Shown here: positions 16,483-26,264 of the stretch, in pieces | How positions within the stretch are numbered: the stretch's first letter is position 1 | Layout: each line of letters starts with the position of its first letter | Source of the DNA: Phycisphaerae bacterium | Lineage (GTDB): Bacteria; Planctomycetota; Phycisphaerae; UBA1845; PWPN01 | Direction: 5' to 3' | DNA length: 44,601 nt | NCBI GenBank assembly: GCA_012729395.1 | Contig: JAAYDF010000217.1 | Coordinates: forward strand, 1-44,601 | Notes under the pieces: model-generated | The model's input: the letters and a program-made list of their open reading frames with translations, nothing else | Told to the model about the DNA's origin: nothing | Database searches by the model: none | Program-made: the position numbers and the translations under genes

Positions 16483-19400
16483 TCAGCCGGCGCACGCCGG
16501 ATCGCCCGGTACATCCGCACCTGAGAAGCAATTGATGAGCCGCCCGAGATCCACCGCATCCACGTCCTCGTCGGTGTCGAAATCCGCATCGGCACACTCA
16601 GGCGAAGGCGGCGCTATTCCCGACCCGCTCAGACAGCTCTGCAAGAAGGCGAAGTCATCCAAGTCCACGTCCCGATCGCTGTCGAAATCACCGGGGACCG
16701 GCGGCGGCGTGTAGACGTCCAGCAAAGCCGCCTCCGAAGCGACGCTCCCGCAATCCGCGGTCACCACGCATCGGTAGCTACCCTCATCTGCCGGGGCAAA
16801 GTTGGTAATCTGCAGAGTCGGAGTCGTCGCCCCAGAGATCGAGCCGCCGTTGTTGAGATCGACCTCATTCTTCTGCCAACGGTAAGTCACCGTGCCCGCT
16901 CCGGAACCGGCGACGGTCAGGACCGCGGTAGCCCCAAGTTCGATGCCCTGCGACTGCGGATGCTCGGTGATGACCGTGGCGGCCTGCACGCTGAGGGCCG
17001 CGGCACTCGAAACGTCCGTTCCTCCCAGGCTGGATACGATGCAACGGTAATGCCCGGCATCCTCGTCGGCCACATCCACGATCTGGAGCGTGTGGTTGTC
17101 GGAACCGAAGATTCGGTCATCATCGCTGAGGTCACTGCCGTCCTTCTGCCACTGGTAACTGAGGATACCGTCACCTGTCGCGGTCACCGCGAAGCTCGCC
17201 TGCGCACCGGCGCACGCCAACAGTGCCGTAGGCTGGCCGGCAACTTGCGGTGGCGTGCTCGGCGGCGGAGTCATCTGCTCAAAGACATCCAGGTCAACGC
17301 TGAAGGGCCCGGCTGAGTCAACTACCGCGAGTCCGATGTGCTCGATCGTACCCTTGTTGTTGGCGGCAGCGAGGACGCCGTCACCAGTGAAACCCAAGAC
17401 CGAATCAGCGAGCGGATCGAACGACAGCGTTTGCCATTGACCGCCCTGGTCGCTGATCACGACACCCTGTGGGGCGCCGGAAGTGCTCGATGCGGCCCCA
17501 AGCCATTCGATCGTGCCCGACGTCCCGCCGTTCTCGCCGATGGGCACATCGGTCCCCGTCTCGCGAATGCCCAGGCAAACCCGCAGCGAGCCGGTACTGT
17601 TGAGCCGAATGCGGAAGCGAATCGGGCGGGTGAGGTCCACGGCCGGATTGGGCAGGTTGCCCGTACCGCTGGTCGTGAGACGCAGCCACCTGCTCGGATC
17701 GGTGTCCAGAAAAGCCCAATCGACCTGGTAGATCTTGCTCCCGCCAAACGCCGAGCCGCTGACAACCCGCGACGTGTTGGGTGACGTCTGGAGATGCTCA
17801 TCCGTCGAGCCTGAGTACGTCGGCTGGCGGAACATGACTTGGACACCGTCGGAGTAGCCCTCGAAGTCGGTGATGAGTGTGCCCCGAACGACCAGGGAGG
17901 CGGCGGCGGATGTGTCGCTGCCATAAGGGCTGGTCACGACGCAACGGTAGTTGCCTTCTTCGGCCACGGTCGCACTGGCGATGCTGAGCGTGGGCGAGGT
18001 CGCGCCGGAAACGCTGCCGCCGTCGGCGAGATTGGTGCCGTCTTTCTGCCAACGATAGAAGAGAGGCTCGTCCCCGGCGGCCTGAACCGTGAAGGTGGCG
18101 GTGGCACCTTCGCTCACAGTGGCACTCGCGGGCTGACCGGTCACAACCGGAGGCTGCGGCCCGCCGACTTCAACCACAACCTGCTTGGTGAGCGTAGGCC
18201 CAAACCACGTGACTCCCTCGCGGATCATACGCCAATCGGTGGTGTAGGTGCCGGGTGTTTCGGGCGCGGTCATCGTGAAGGTGAAGGTGTAGGTCTGCCC
18301 CGGCCGGACGGTGGTGCCTTCGATCGTCTGGCGCGTGGCGGCGAAGGGATCACTGTCGTCCACGGCACCGAGCTTGTAGTTGCGGGCGCTGGTCCAGAGC
18401 ACACCGCGATTGCGGAAGGTGATGCCGACCACGTAGCTCTGCCCGGCCAGCATGGTGGCCGGGATCGTGTCACTGACGAACTCGCCCGAGTACTTGTCCC
18501 AGGTGGGCGTCCGGCCGAAGTAATCGCAGATACCTTTGTACTCGCCCCACGTGGTCAGGGAGCGGAACCAATCGTCGATCAGGTAAAGAGCGTCCTTGTC
18601 ACAGCGATCGTGAAACGCCAGCTCGACCAGGCATGCCGGGCGATTGGGAATGCGGATCTCGCCAAATCCTCCGTTTGAATTGCCGATGCCTCGGTCCCGC
18701 CATGTGCTGTCGTACATCTCTCGGACGACATTGACGATGCCGGCCTGCACTTTGGTCGCCAGCGTCAGGCTGTTGGCAACGTGAGCCTGATAGGCCATGG
18801 CCGAATCACGGTAAGTAATCGTCCCTGTGCCCTCGGCGGCGTTGCTATGATGCGAGAGGTAAATATGCGAACCGCGGTAGTCGGCAAACAATGGGCGGGA
18901 ACGAATATCGTCACTCGATCGACTCACCGACCCGGTATCGGTCGAGCAGAGCCCCGAAGAGTTGGCGTAGACCGAGCAGGGCAGCCCGGCGTTACGAAGC
19001 CAGATGTAGGCGGCCGTCTTCCACCAGGCATAGCCTGTGCTGTGACAACATGTGCTCTCATCGAGCGCGCGGCACACGTGGACTGTCGCCCCATCCTGAA
19101 CAAGGTACTGGTACAGATACTGCATCAGCCGGATCGAGTTGGTGTCCTCGAGCACCGCTTCGCCGAACCCGCAGGGGTCGCTGCGTTGCCAGTACCAGCC
19201 CGAGCCGTTCCAAAACCGGCCGTGAGACGGACCGATGGTGATGTTCAAACCGCTCAGACCGGCCTGCTCGGCGCCAACTCCCCCTTCAATCAACGTCGGG
19301 GCCGCGGGCGCGGGAGCCACGTCAAAATCCACCTTGACCGGCGAGAGATAATCCGACAGCAACTGCCCGCCGCAGGTGAGCCGCATATCGCTCACTTCCG

Positions 19401-19728
19401 AACCCAACGCAAACGCGCCGCTGAACTCGCCAAATAGGTGAGCAAGCGTAGCCTCATCCAGCACGCTGAGGATATCCGCCGGGAAATCAATCGTCGCGGC
19501 AGATCCGTTAACGGATACACGCGGCAAACCCGCCTCAGCAGGCAGATGCAGGGTGACCGGCCAACCTTCCGGGATAGCGAAATCGCCTTCGATCGCCAAA
19601 TCGGCCGTTGATATCGCCGCCTTCCCGCCCGACTCGGCCCGGGCATCCGCCGAAGCGAACATCGCAAGAAGACACCCGCACAGCAGAATTGCCACGCTCG
19701 GCAAGCAGCTTCGTTTCACCGTTCCCAT
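16483..19728 (-). CDS. Secreted N-acetylmuramoyl-L-alanine amidase with NBR1-like, Ig-like and dockerin domains
   Basis: A 1081-residue exported protein. After the signal peptide (1-31) and a beta region (about 40-140) comes an Amidase_3-like domain (about 160-400) that would cleave the peptidoglycan amide bond: H169 in PSHG, E190 or E194, H293/H294 in LSHHSNA as zinc ligands, and E369 in LVELAFHD as catalytic acid. Then follow an NBR1-like Ig domain (about 418-522), an Ig-like domain (525-615), a 200-residue module of unknown function (618-817), two Ig-like domains (825-1004) and a dockerin type I (1012-1070, DFDSDRDVDLDDF and DFDTDEDVDAVDL). The ATG at 19728 has GGGAGG upstream. It lies 26 nt behind the phosphatase gene, probably the same operon. 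Confidence 0.87.
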   Translation of the reverse strand: MGTVKRSCLPSVAILLCGCLLAMFASADARAESGGKAAISTADLAIEGDFAIPEGWPVTLHLPAEAGLPRVSVNGSAATIDFPADILSVLDEATLAHLFGEFSGAFALGSEVSDMRLTCGGQLLSDYLSPVKVDFDVAPAPAAPTLIEGGVGAEQAGLSGLNITIGPSHGRFWNGSGWYWQRSDPCGFGEAVLEDTNSIRLMQYLYQYLVQDGATVHVCRALDESTCCHSTGYAWWKTAAYIWLRNAGLPCSVYANSSGLCSTDTGSVSRSSDDIRSRPLFADYRGSHIYLSHHSNAAEGTGTITYRDSAMAYQAHVANSLTLATKVQAGIVNVVREMYDSTWRDRGIGNSNGGFGEIRIPNRPACLVELAFHDRCDKDALYLIDDWFRSLTTWGEYKGICDYFGRTPTWDKYSGEFVSDTIPATMLAGQSYVVGITFRNRGVLWTSARNYKLGAVDDSDPFAATRQTIEGTTVRPGQTYTFTFTMTAPETPGTYTTDWRMIREGVTWFGPTLTKQVVVEVGGPQPPVVTGQPASATVSEGATATFTVQAAGDEPLFYRWQKDGTNLADGGSVSGATSPTLSIASATVAEEGNYRCVVTSPYGSDTSAAASLVVRGTLITDFEGYSDGVQVMFRQPTYSGSTDEHLQTSPNTSRVVSGSAFGGSKIYQVDWAFLDTDPSRWLRLTTSGTGNLPNPAVDLTRPIRFRIRLNSTGSLRVCLGIRETGTDVPIGENGGTSGTIEWLGAASSTSGAPQGVVISDQGGQWQTLSFDPLADSVLGFTGDGVLAAANNKGTIEHIGLAVVDSAGPFSVDLDVFEQMTPPPSTPPQVAGQPTALLACAGAQASFAVTATGDGILSYQWQKDGSDLSDDDRIFGSDNHTLQIVDVADEDAGHYRCIVSSLGGTDVSSAAALSVQAATVITEHPQSQGIELGATAVLTVAGSGAGTVTYRWQKNEVDLNNGGSISGATTPTLQITNFAPADEGSYRCVVTADCGSVASEAALLDVYTPPPVPGDFDSDRDVDLDDFAFLQSCLSGSGIAPPSPECADADFDTDEDVDAVDLGRLINCFSGADVPGDPACAG

Positions 19729-19754
19729 TCCCTTGACCTCCCTTCGCCAGGTGC

Positions 19755-22700
19755 CTATTGCAGGCAATCCGGCTCACCGATAATGCTCGCACCCGAAAAG
19801 CAGTTGACGAACAGGCCCAGATCGACCTTGTCTACGTCCTGGTCATGATCCAAATTCGCCTCATCACAACCCGCGTCGGTTGGAGCCTGCCCGGAACCGT
19901 TGAGACACGCCTGTAAAAAAGCGAAGTCATCCATGTCGACATCGCGGTCATCATCGAAATCGCCGGGGATCGGCGGCGGCCCCGGCAACGAAAGCACCGC
20001 CTCCTCGGAGAGCGTCGTACCGCAATCCGCGGTGACGGCACAGCGATAGCTGCCGTCATGACCGATGCCGAAGCTGCTGATCTGCAATGTGGCCGTTTGC
20101 GCACCACTGATCACACCGCCGTCCACCAAATCGCCCCCATCCTTGCGCCACTGGTAACTGAGGCTGCCCGCACCAACCGCCGTCACGCTCAGCACGGCGG
20201 TCGCGGCATAGGCGATCGTCTGCGACGCCGGCTGCTGGGTGATCTCCGTCGCAGGCTTGACTGTAAGCACTCCCTGATTCGAGTAGGTGCTGCCGCCCGC
20301 GTTGGTCACCACGCAGCGGTAGTGGCCCGCGTCGGCGGCGTCGGCGCTCGAAACAAGCAGATTCGCCGTGGCCACGCCGGAGTAGTGTCCACCCTCCGTC
20401 AGATCGCTGCCGTTCCGCTGCCACCGGTACGACAGATCCCCTTCACCCGTGGCCGTCACGCTGAAATCTGCCGACATTCCCGGACAGATGAGGCTGTCGC
20501 CGGGGTTCGCGGTGATGATCGGCGGAACGATGGGGTCGGGCTCAGGTTGCTCGAAAAAATCGAACTGCACGCTCCATGGCCCAGCCTGATCGACGAAAGC
20601 CAACCCTACATGCTCCAGCACGCCCTTGTTGTTCGACGCACTGAGCACACCATCGCCGGTGAAAGCCCGCACGCTATCCGTACGCGGGTCGAACACAAGC
20701 GTGTGCCATTTTCCCCCCTCTTCGGAAACCAGTGTACCCTGGGGAGCGCCGCTCACGACGGAATCCGCGCCGACCCATTCGATGGTCCCGGTTTTCCCGC
20801 CATCCTGCCCGATCGGCACATCGACGCCCGTCTCCCGGATGCCCAAGCAGACCCGCAGCGAGCCGGGCGTCAGAAGGCGGCACCGAAAACGGATCGGGCG
20901 AGTCAGGTCCACCGCCGGGTTGGGCACGTTACCCGTCGCACTGGTTGAAAGACGAAGCCACCGCTGTGGGTCGGCATCCAGAAAAGCCCAATCGACCTGG
21001 TAGACCTTGCTCCCACCGAAAGCCGAGGCGGTCACGACTTGTGAGCTGTTGGGCGTGCTCTGAAGGTGGCCGTTGGTCGAGCCGGAGAAGCTCGGGTGGC
21101 GGAACAAAACCTGGACGCCGTCGGCATAACCTTCAAAGTCGGTGATCATCGCCGTCGCCGGCGTCGTCGGAACGGACACGACCACATCGTCCACCAAGGT
21201 CTTGGCTCCCGCGTTGCTGGCCCGGTAGTTGTAGATGAACGGCCTTCCCTTGGGCAGCGTGGCATCCTCGATCGGCGTCTCGGTCTTGAGCACGCCATCG
21301 ATCCATACGGACAACTCGCTGCCGGAGACGGACAGTTTCAGCTTGTGCCAGCCGCTCACATCGGGGAACTCCCACGTCGCCAAAACGGTTTCGGTATCCG
21401 GCTCGAGCCGCAGTAGAACGCAGTGTCCGTTGGCTGCCACAGTGTCGTTACGCACGAAGGTCAAGAGATAACCGCTGCGTCTGGTGGAGCTGAAGAACTG
21501 CCGCCCGCGCACGCCGATTCCGTAGCGGTTCTTCACCGACGCCGTCGCGTCGTAGTACACTTGGGCCTCGAGGGCACAGGCGGTCAACGATTCATTGGCC
21601 AGCATGGGGTAAGCGTACTGGTGCCCGCTGGAGTCGGCGACCTGGAAAACATGTCCATCGCCGCTGGGGTTGCCCGCCTGGGCCTTCAGGCCGCACTGCG
21701 TCGTGAAGTTCCACGGCGCAATCCAGTTCAACTGCGGACCCGCCGCGGGGAAGGAATCATGCCAGGGCATGGTGATCGGCGGCTTGTCGAGCTGGAAGCC
21801 ATCCAGGATGTCCCCTCCCGTCGTCCGCCGGCAGTAGCCAAGAAGCCGTGTTCCCTGGATATCCAGCCGAGTGAAGCAGTACTCGTTGTTCGCGTACGTC
21901 TGGACATAGGATTGGCTGTCGTCGGAGTTCTGTCCGAGGCTCTGCCCGCCGGTGCCCTGGAGCATGTAGGTCACACCGTTGACCATGTTGCGTTGGTATT
22001 CGTGGTAATGGCCGCAAAGGTACAAGTCGACGTCGTGCTGCTCGAACAACGGCACCAGATGCGTTCGCACGACACTGCTGCCTGACGCCGCCCCTCCCTG
22101 GCTGATGTAGGGGGCATTGTGGCCATACACGATCTTCCATGTCTTGTTTGTCGCGGCCAGATCATTCGCCAGCCACGTGTGCTGAGCGGATCCGGTGGTA
22201 TAGGGCTCCCAGAACGTGACCAAACTGGCAAAGTGAACGTGGGCTTTGTCGAACGAGTAGTAAACCTCGGTGCCCGAGTTCTCTGTCGGCAACGACCAGT
22301 TGGCCAAGTACTTAACGGGTGGCACGTAGTCCGGGAACGAGCTCTCGTCGTACAGCTCGTGGTTGCCCAGGCAAGGGTACATGGCAACGTGCTTGAGGAA
22401 CTCGCGGACGGGGTCGAAGAAGTGGGATTTCCAGTAATCGGTGATGTTGTCTTCGCCCCGGCCGGCCAAGTCGCCGACGGTGATACAGAAGCCGTTCTTG
22501 ATCTCGGGCAACATGGCGTTGTAGGTCCGCGTAGCGTTGCCCGGCGCGCTGCATGAGTCTCCCACAAAGCTAAACGAAACGGCCGTCGCGGTATCCAGTG
22601 GAGCGGTCTTGAAGGTCGCATCCTCGGTGAGCGCCGTACCCCCGCAACGGACGCGATAATGGTAGAGCGTATCGGGTGTCAGACCGGTGATGGCGATCTC

Positions 22701-22934
22701 ATGCCGCGTGGCCGACTCGGTCGCCTGCTTGACCTGCCCGTAACTGGTAGTCGCCCCCCACTCCACCTCGCCCACGCAGGCGGTGTCCGTCAGCCAGACA
22801 ACAGTCATCGAGGTCGGGCTCTGTAACTGCAGATACGGACCTCGCGTGACCGTGGCCGCCGACGCCCCCCCCGCATAGACTCCCGCCAGCAATAAGCTTG
22901 TGATCCACGCCACAGAGAGCATTGGGGTTCGCAT
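19755..22934 (-). CDS. Secreted purple-acid-phosphatase-like protein with Ig-like and dockerin domains
   Basis: A 1059-residue exported protein. Signal peptide 1-26; N-terminal fibronectin-like PAP domain (about 28-112); metallophosphoesterase (about 118-370) with the metal-binding series GDS (125-127), GDLAGRG (from 154), GNHE (190-193), GH (271-272) and GHYHEY (from 308). A laminin-G/concanavalin-like domain follows (about 385-590). The last 464 residues repeat the layout of the neighbouring amidase: 200-residue module (596-795), two Ig-like domains, dockerin (989-1048). It should hydrolyse phosphate esters outside the cytoplasm. ATG 22934 has GGAGGAG about 6 nt upstream. Confidence 0.88.
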   Translation of the reverse strand: MRTPMLSVAWITSLLLAGVYAGGASAATVTRGPYLQLQSPTSMTVVWLTDTACVGEVEWGATTSYGQVKQATESATRHEIAITGLTPDTLYHYRVRCGGTALTEDATFKTAPLDTATAVSFSFVGDSCSAPGNATRTYNAMLPEIKNGFCITVGDLAGRGEDNITDYWKSHFFDPVREFLKHVAMYPCLGNHELYDESSFPDYVPPVKYLANWSLPTENSGTEVYYSFDKAHVHFASLVTFWEPYTTGSAQHTWLANDLAATNKTWKIVYGHNAPYISQGGAASGSSVVRTHLVPLFEQHDVDLYLCGHYHEYQRNMVNGVTYMLQGTGGQSLGQNSDDSQSYVQTYANNEYCFTRLDIQGTRLLGYCRRTTGGDILDGFQLDKPPITMPWHDSFPAAGPQLNWIAPWNFTTQCGLKAQAGNPSGDGHVFQVADSSGHQYAYPMLANESLTACALEAQVYYDATASVKNRYGIGVRGRQFFSSTRRSGYLLTFVRNDTVAANGHCVLLRLEPDTETVLATWEFPDVSGWHKLKLSVSGSELSVWIDGVLKTETPIEDATLPKGRPFIYNYRASNAGAKTLVDDVVVSVPTTPATAMITDFEGYADGVQVLFRHPSFSGSTNGHLQSTPNSSQVVTASAFGGSKVYQVDWAFLDADPQRWLRLSTSATGNVPNPAVDLTRPIRFRCRLLTPGSLRVCLGIRETGVDVPIGQDGGKTGTIEWVGADSVVSGAPQGTLVSEEGGKWHTLVFDPRTDSVRAFTGDGVLSASNNKGVLEHVGLAFVDQAGPWSVQFDFFEQPEPDPIVPPIITANPGDSLICPGMSADFSVTATGEGDLSYRWQRNGSDLTEGGHYSGVATANLLVSSADAADAGHYRCVVTNAGGSTYSNQGVLTVKPATEITQQPASQTIAYAATAVLSVTAVGAGSLSYQWRKDGGDLVDGGVISGAQTATLQISSFGIGHDGSYRCAVTADCGTTLSEEAVLSLPGPPPIPGDFDDDRDVDMDDFAFLQACLNGSGQAPTDAGCDEANLDHDQDVDKVDLGLFVNCFSGASIIGEPDCLQ

Positions 22935-23006
22935 ATCTCCTCCTAGACATCGATCCTTGCCAAACAAGACTCCGCGCGCACCCGTTCCGCGTGATGTGCT
23001 CCCGCT

Positions 23007-23035
23007 ATCTTACCCTATCGGCTAAGTAGATCCAA
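23007..23035 (-). promoter_or_regulatory. Weak promoter candidate for the phosphatase-amidase operon
   Basis: On the minus strand TTGGAT (23035-23030) and TAAGAT (23012-23007) are 17 nt apart, giving a leader of about 65 nt before the ATG at 22934. Each hexamer matches the sigma-70 consensus at only three or four positions. Confidence 0.25.
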
Positions 23036-23232
23036 GGCGGAACGCTTCTGGCGGCGGATTCTGGAAAACAGGCACCGGTGAGTTCGGTGCGCCCGGGTTG
23101 GCGAAGGGACCGGTAACCTGCGATCACACTCCGCTCCGGCGGCGTGACCGGCGACGTAAGCCTCACCCCCACCTCCCCGCACCGCGTCAGATTCGCTTGC
23201 GAAATCAAGGGCGATTGCACGATACTAACCGC

Positions 23233-24138
23233 ATGGACTCCAAACCGATTGCGGTATTCGATAGCGGACTGGGGGGATTGACGGTTGTACGGGCACTGCG
23301 CCGACATTTGCCGCACGAATCACTCATCTACTTCGGCGATACCGCCCGCGTTCCCTACGGGATCAAGTCATCCGAGACGGTCGTGGCCTTCGCGGAGCAA
23401 GACTGCAACTTCCTCCTGCGATTCAACCCCAAACTGGTCATTGCCGCCTGCAACACGGTCAGTGCCCTGGCCCTGGAGGAGCTGACCCCCAAGGTTCCGG
23501 TCCCGCTGGTCGGAGTGGTCGGGCCGGGGGCGTCGGAGGCTGTACGGCAGGCCGGCGGACGAAGCATCGCCGTGCTGGCTACTGAAGCCACCGTCGCGTC
23601 CCAGGCGTACATCCGGGCCATTCACCACCTGGCCCCACGGACCCCGGTGACGCAGCAACGCTGCCCCAGCCTGGTCTCCCTGATCGAGGAAGGCCGCACA
23701 AGCAGCGACAAAATCCTGCTCATGATCCTCGATGAGTACCTGGACGGGGTACGGCAACTCGACCCGGCCGTCGTGCTGCTGGGCTGCACACACTATCCTC
23801 TGGTCGCCGAGGCGGTCGGCAAGCTCATGCCGCTGGCTCGGATCGTCGACTCGGCCGACGCCACGGCCCGAGTGGTCAGGGAACTGCTGGCCAACCGCGA
23901 CGCCTTGTCCGCCTCGGTCGAGCCGGGTAGACTCCGCTGCTACGTCAGCGATAACCCCCAGCGGTTTCGCGAGGTAGGCGGCAGTTTCCTTGGGGAGCCG
24001 ATACGCGAGGTCACCTGGATCACGCCGGAGCAGTTCTTCCATGAGCAATCCGTGTTCAAGCCCGTCCGCGAACTGGAAGACGCCATTGCCCGCGGATCGG
24101 ACCGACCTGAAGCCGTTCACATCTCCAGCGGGCGGTAG
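23233..24138 (+). CDS. murI: Glutamate racemase
   Basis: A 301-residue cytoplasmic enzyme that makes D-glutamate for peptidoglycan. FDSGLGGLTV (D10), the two catalytic cysteines C73 in AACNTVSA and C185 in LLGCTHYPL with H187, and YFGDTARVPYG are all in place. A C-terminal tail of about 40 residues extends past the usual end. The ATG at 23233 gives the family N-terminus, though the ribosome binding site is poor. The lipoprotein gene starts 16 nt downstream, so the two are probably cotranscribed. Its presence implies a peptidoglycan wall, consistent with the amidase and YceH nearby. Confidence 0.93.
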   Translation: MDSKPIAVFDSGLGGLTVVRALRRHLPHESLIYFGDTARVPYGIKSSETVVAFAEQDCNFLLRFNPKLVIAACNTVSALALEELTPKVPVPLVGVVGPGASEAVRQAGGRSIAVLATEATVASQAYIRAIHHLAPRTPVTQQRCPSLVSLIEEGRTSSDKILLMILDEYLDGVRQLDPAVVLLGCTHYPLVAEAVGKLMPLARIVDSADATARVVRELLANRDALSASVEPGRLRCYVSDNPQRFREVGGSFLGEPIREVTWITPEQFFHEQSVFKPVRELEDAIARGSDRPEAVHISSGR

Positions 24139-24154
24139 ACGACCATCGCCCCGC

Positions 24155-24946
24155 ATGTTCCCATGCCTTGCCGCTCTGGGGCTCGCCGCCTTGGCCCTGA
24201 CCCTCGCCGGGTGCTCCGACCACCAGAAACGGACTTGGCAACCTCGTTCGGCCGAGGAGAACTACCGCATCGCCCTGGAAGCTGAACATGCGGATGAGCG
24301 GCGTGACGCGGTCGCCCGGATCGCGGAGAGCGGCTACTACCGCCAGGAGGATGCCTTCCACGTTCTCGATGTCGTCGCCCGCACTGATGAGGCACCGCAA
24401 ATCCGGTGCATCGCGGTTCGATCGCTGGCTCGCTACAACGACGAGCGTCCCGTGAAGACGCTCCTGCTGATCCTGCAAGCGACGCGCGGCTCTGGTGACG
24501 CCCTGCCGGCCAACGATGACCTGCGGTGTGAAACCGCCACCGCCCTGGCCGGCTTGCTCAGGAAGGGAGTGGTTGACGAACCAGTCCGGGATCTGACGCG
24601 TGACATCTTCATCAAGCTGGCCGAGTCGGATTCCTCCCGCAACGTGCGTATCGTGGCCATCGAGGCACTGGCCGAGTTCCGGGAGCCGCAGGTACTGCAG
24701 CCCTTGATCCGGTCGCTGCGTCATGAGGACTTCGGTATCGTGGACCGGGCGGAGCGATCCCTGATCGCCCTGACCGGTGAAACGCACTTTCACGATGCCG
24801 ATCTGTGGGAGCAGTGGGCGGCGGCCACAAGCGAGCCCTTTGCCCGCGCTGGACAGTCGCCAGCGGTATCGCAGCCCGCCGGCCCCTCCTGGTGGGACCG
24901 TCAGACGCGCGCCTGGCGACGCGGGCTCAAACTCGCTCCGGATTAG
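24155..24946 (+). CDS. HEAT-repeat lipoprotein
   Basis: A 263-residue predicted lipoprotein: hydrophobic leader with lipobox LAGC at about residue 20. The body consists of HEAT/PBS-like alpha-helical repeats, for example DERRDAVARIAESGYY, APQIRCIAVRSLARYND, RNVRIVAIEALAEFREPQVLQPLIRSLRHED, which form protein-binding solenoids. The C-terminus is Pro/Trp-rich and basic. Specific role unknown; the gene follows murI closely. The ATG at 24155 starts the leader; the frame upstream runs inside murI. Confidence 0.8.
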   Translation: MFPCLAALGLAALALTLAGCSDHQKRTWQPRSAEENYRIALEAEHADERRDAVARIAESGYYRQEDAFHVLDVVARTDEAPQIRCIAVRSLARYNDERPVKTLLLILQATRGSGDALPANDDLRCETATALAGLLRKGVVDEPVRDLTRDIFIKLAESDSSRNVRIVAIEALAEFREPQVLQPLIRSLRHEDFGIVDRAERSLIALTGETHFHDADLWEQWAAATSEPFARAGQSPAVSQPAGPSWWDRQTRAWRRGLKLAPD

Positions 24947-24994
24947 ACCACTTCACGTGGTTCGGCAACCTACAGACGCAAGACGCTCCGCCCG

Positions 24995-26128
24995 TCAGCC
25001 TGGAGACTCAGCCACCTTGGCCGTGGCTCGTTGCCGCACGGATTGCAGCCAGTCACTGAGAACCTTCTCAGCGGGTTTTCCACGAGGGGTGTAGTTGTAG
25101 TCTTCCGGACCGCCGCGGTCGTCATTCCACTCCCACCAGATCATACCGCCGACCTCGGGCGTATCCGCCCAGGTCTTCAGAAAGGCGAGATAGCAGTTGC
25201 GTTGCTCTTCGAGACCGGCCGGCGTGGCCTTCTGCTTGTGGAAGTAGTTCCATGGCTGGCTCGCCGCTCCCTCCTGGCTGCACCAGCCGATCTCGGTGAA
25301 AAGCAGCGGCTTGCCGACCCGCTGCTGCCAGCGTAACACGCCGCGTTTGATGGGCTGCCACGCTTCCAGCAGGGCATCAAGTGAAGGATTCGGCTCAGAG
25401 GCCAGTTTGTAGTAACTGGTCATGCCCACCAGGTCGAGCTCATCCCAGAACTCGACCACCTTGTAGTGATCCCAATTCGAGGAGTAGGAGAGCTTACCGT
25501 GGTAAACCTTGCGAACATCACGGATGAGATTCCGCCAACGGTCGGTGTATTTCTCGGTGCTGATGAGTTCGGAACCGACGGTCATCACCTCGACGCGGTT
25601 GGCCTCGGCAATGCGGGCAAAGCGGAGGACGAACTCGCGATAGCGGTCGAACCAGTCATCCCAGTTGGGTGGGTTGATGACCCCCCGCCACTCACTGCCG
25701 CGGGGATGACTGAGAAGCACGATGGGCATGAGGATGACCCGCAGGCCGTGGTGGTGGGCGAGCCGGATAATCTCTCGCCACTGCTCGTCACTGGGTGTCA
25801 CCGCGGGGTCAATCTCGAACGTGTCCGAGCCGGCATGCTCCTGGTAGCCGGGGTTGCTGATAAGGACAGCGTTGGCGCCCAACTCGGCCATCTCGCCGAA
25901 CAGCCGCCGAGCACGTTCCACAACCCCGTCCACATGGTGGATCTGCCACGCGAGGCCACAGTATGGCGCGTGCGCGGGCGCGAGCGGCCTCGCGGCAGGC
26001 AGCGGTTGTGATTGGTCAAACGTGGCTTTGACGGCCGGGACCACACCATGGCCATCCCCTGAGCACGCCCACCAGACGGCGGCGGCGACGGTCGCGAGGG
26101 GCAGCAGCAGCTTACCGGTGAAACTCAT
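24995..26128 (-). CDS. GH113-like glycoside hydrolase
   Basis: A 377-residue exported TIM-barrel protein. The N-terminus is hydrophobic with WACSGDG, possibly a lipoprotein signal. The barrel shows GEMAELGANAVLISN, LRVILMPIVLLSHPRG, the probable acid/base glutamate in VMTVGSELIS, SYSSNWDHY, and the probable nucleophile in LLFTEIGWCSQ, with IWWEWNDDRGG near the end. This set resembles GH113 beta-mannanases and related GTA-type barrels; the true substrate is open. It is convergent with the murI operon and 136 nt from the ThuA gene on the same strand. Confidence 0.78.
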   Translation of the reverse strand: MSFTGKLLLPLATVAAAVWWACSGDGHGVVPAVKATFDQSQPLPAARPLAPAHAPYCGLAWQIHHVDGVVERARRLFGEMAELGANAVLISNPGYQEHAGSDTFEIDPAVTPSDEQWREIIRLAHHHGLRVILMPIVLLSHPRGSEWRGVINPPNWDDWFDRYREFVLRFARIAEANRVEVMTVGSELISTEKYTDRWRNLIRDVRKVYHGKLSYSSNWDHYKVVEFWDELDLVGMTSYYKLASEPNPSLDALLEAWQPIKRGVLRWQQRVGKPLLFTEIGWCSQEGAASQPWNYFHKQKATPAGLEEQRNCYLAFLKTWADTPEVGGMIWWEWNDDRGGPEDYNYTPRGKPAEKVLSDWLQSVRQRATAKVAESPG

Positions 26129-26264
26129 CTAGTATGATTCTCTTGGCGCGTCACGACATTTCACGGGATTCGCCCCGCACGGCCGGCGGGTACGCCACGA
26201 CGGCTTTCAACTCAGGCGAGCACCAGCCAGACACCGGTGTTCCACCCACAGGGGCAAGACACTT

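Noticed and set aside
24947-24994. ACCAC/GTGGT hairpin between the convergent HEAT lipoprotein and GH113 genes as a terminator
   Set aside because: The stem is only about 5 bp and no T-run follows on either strand.
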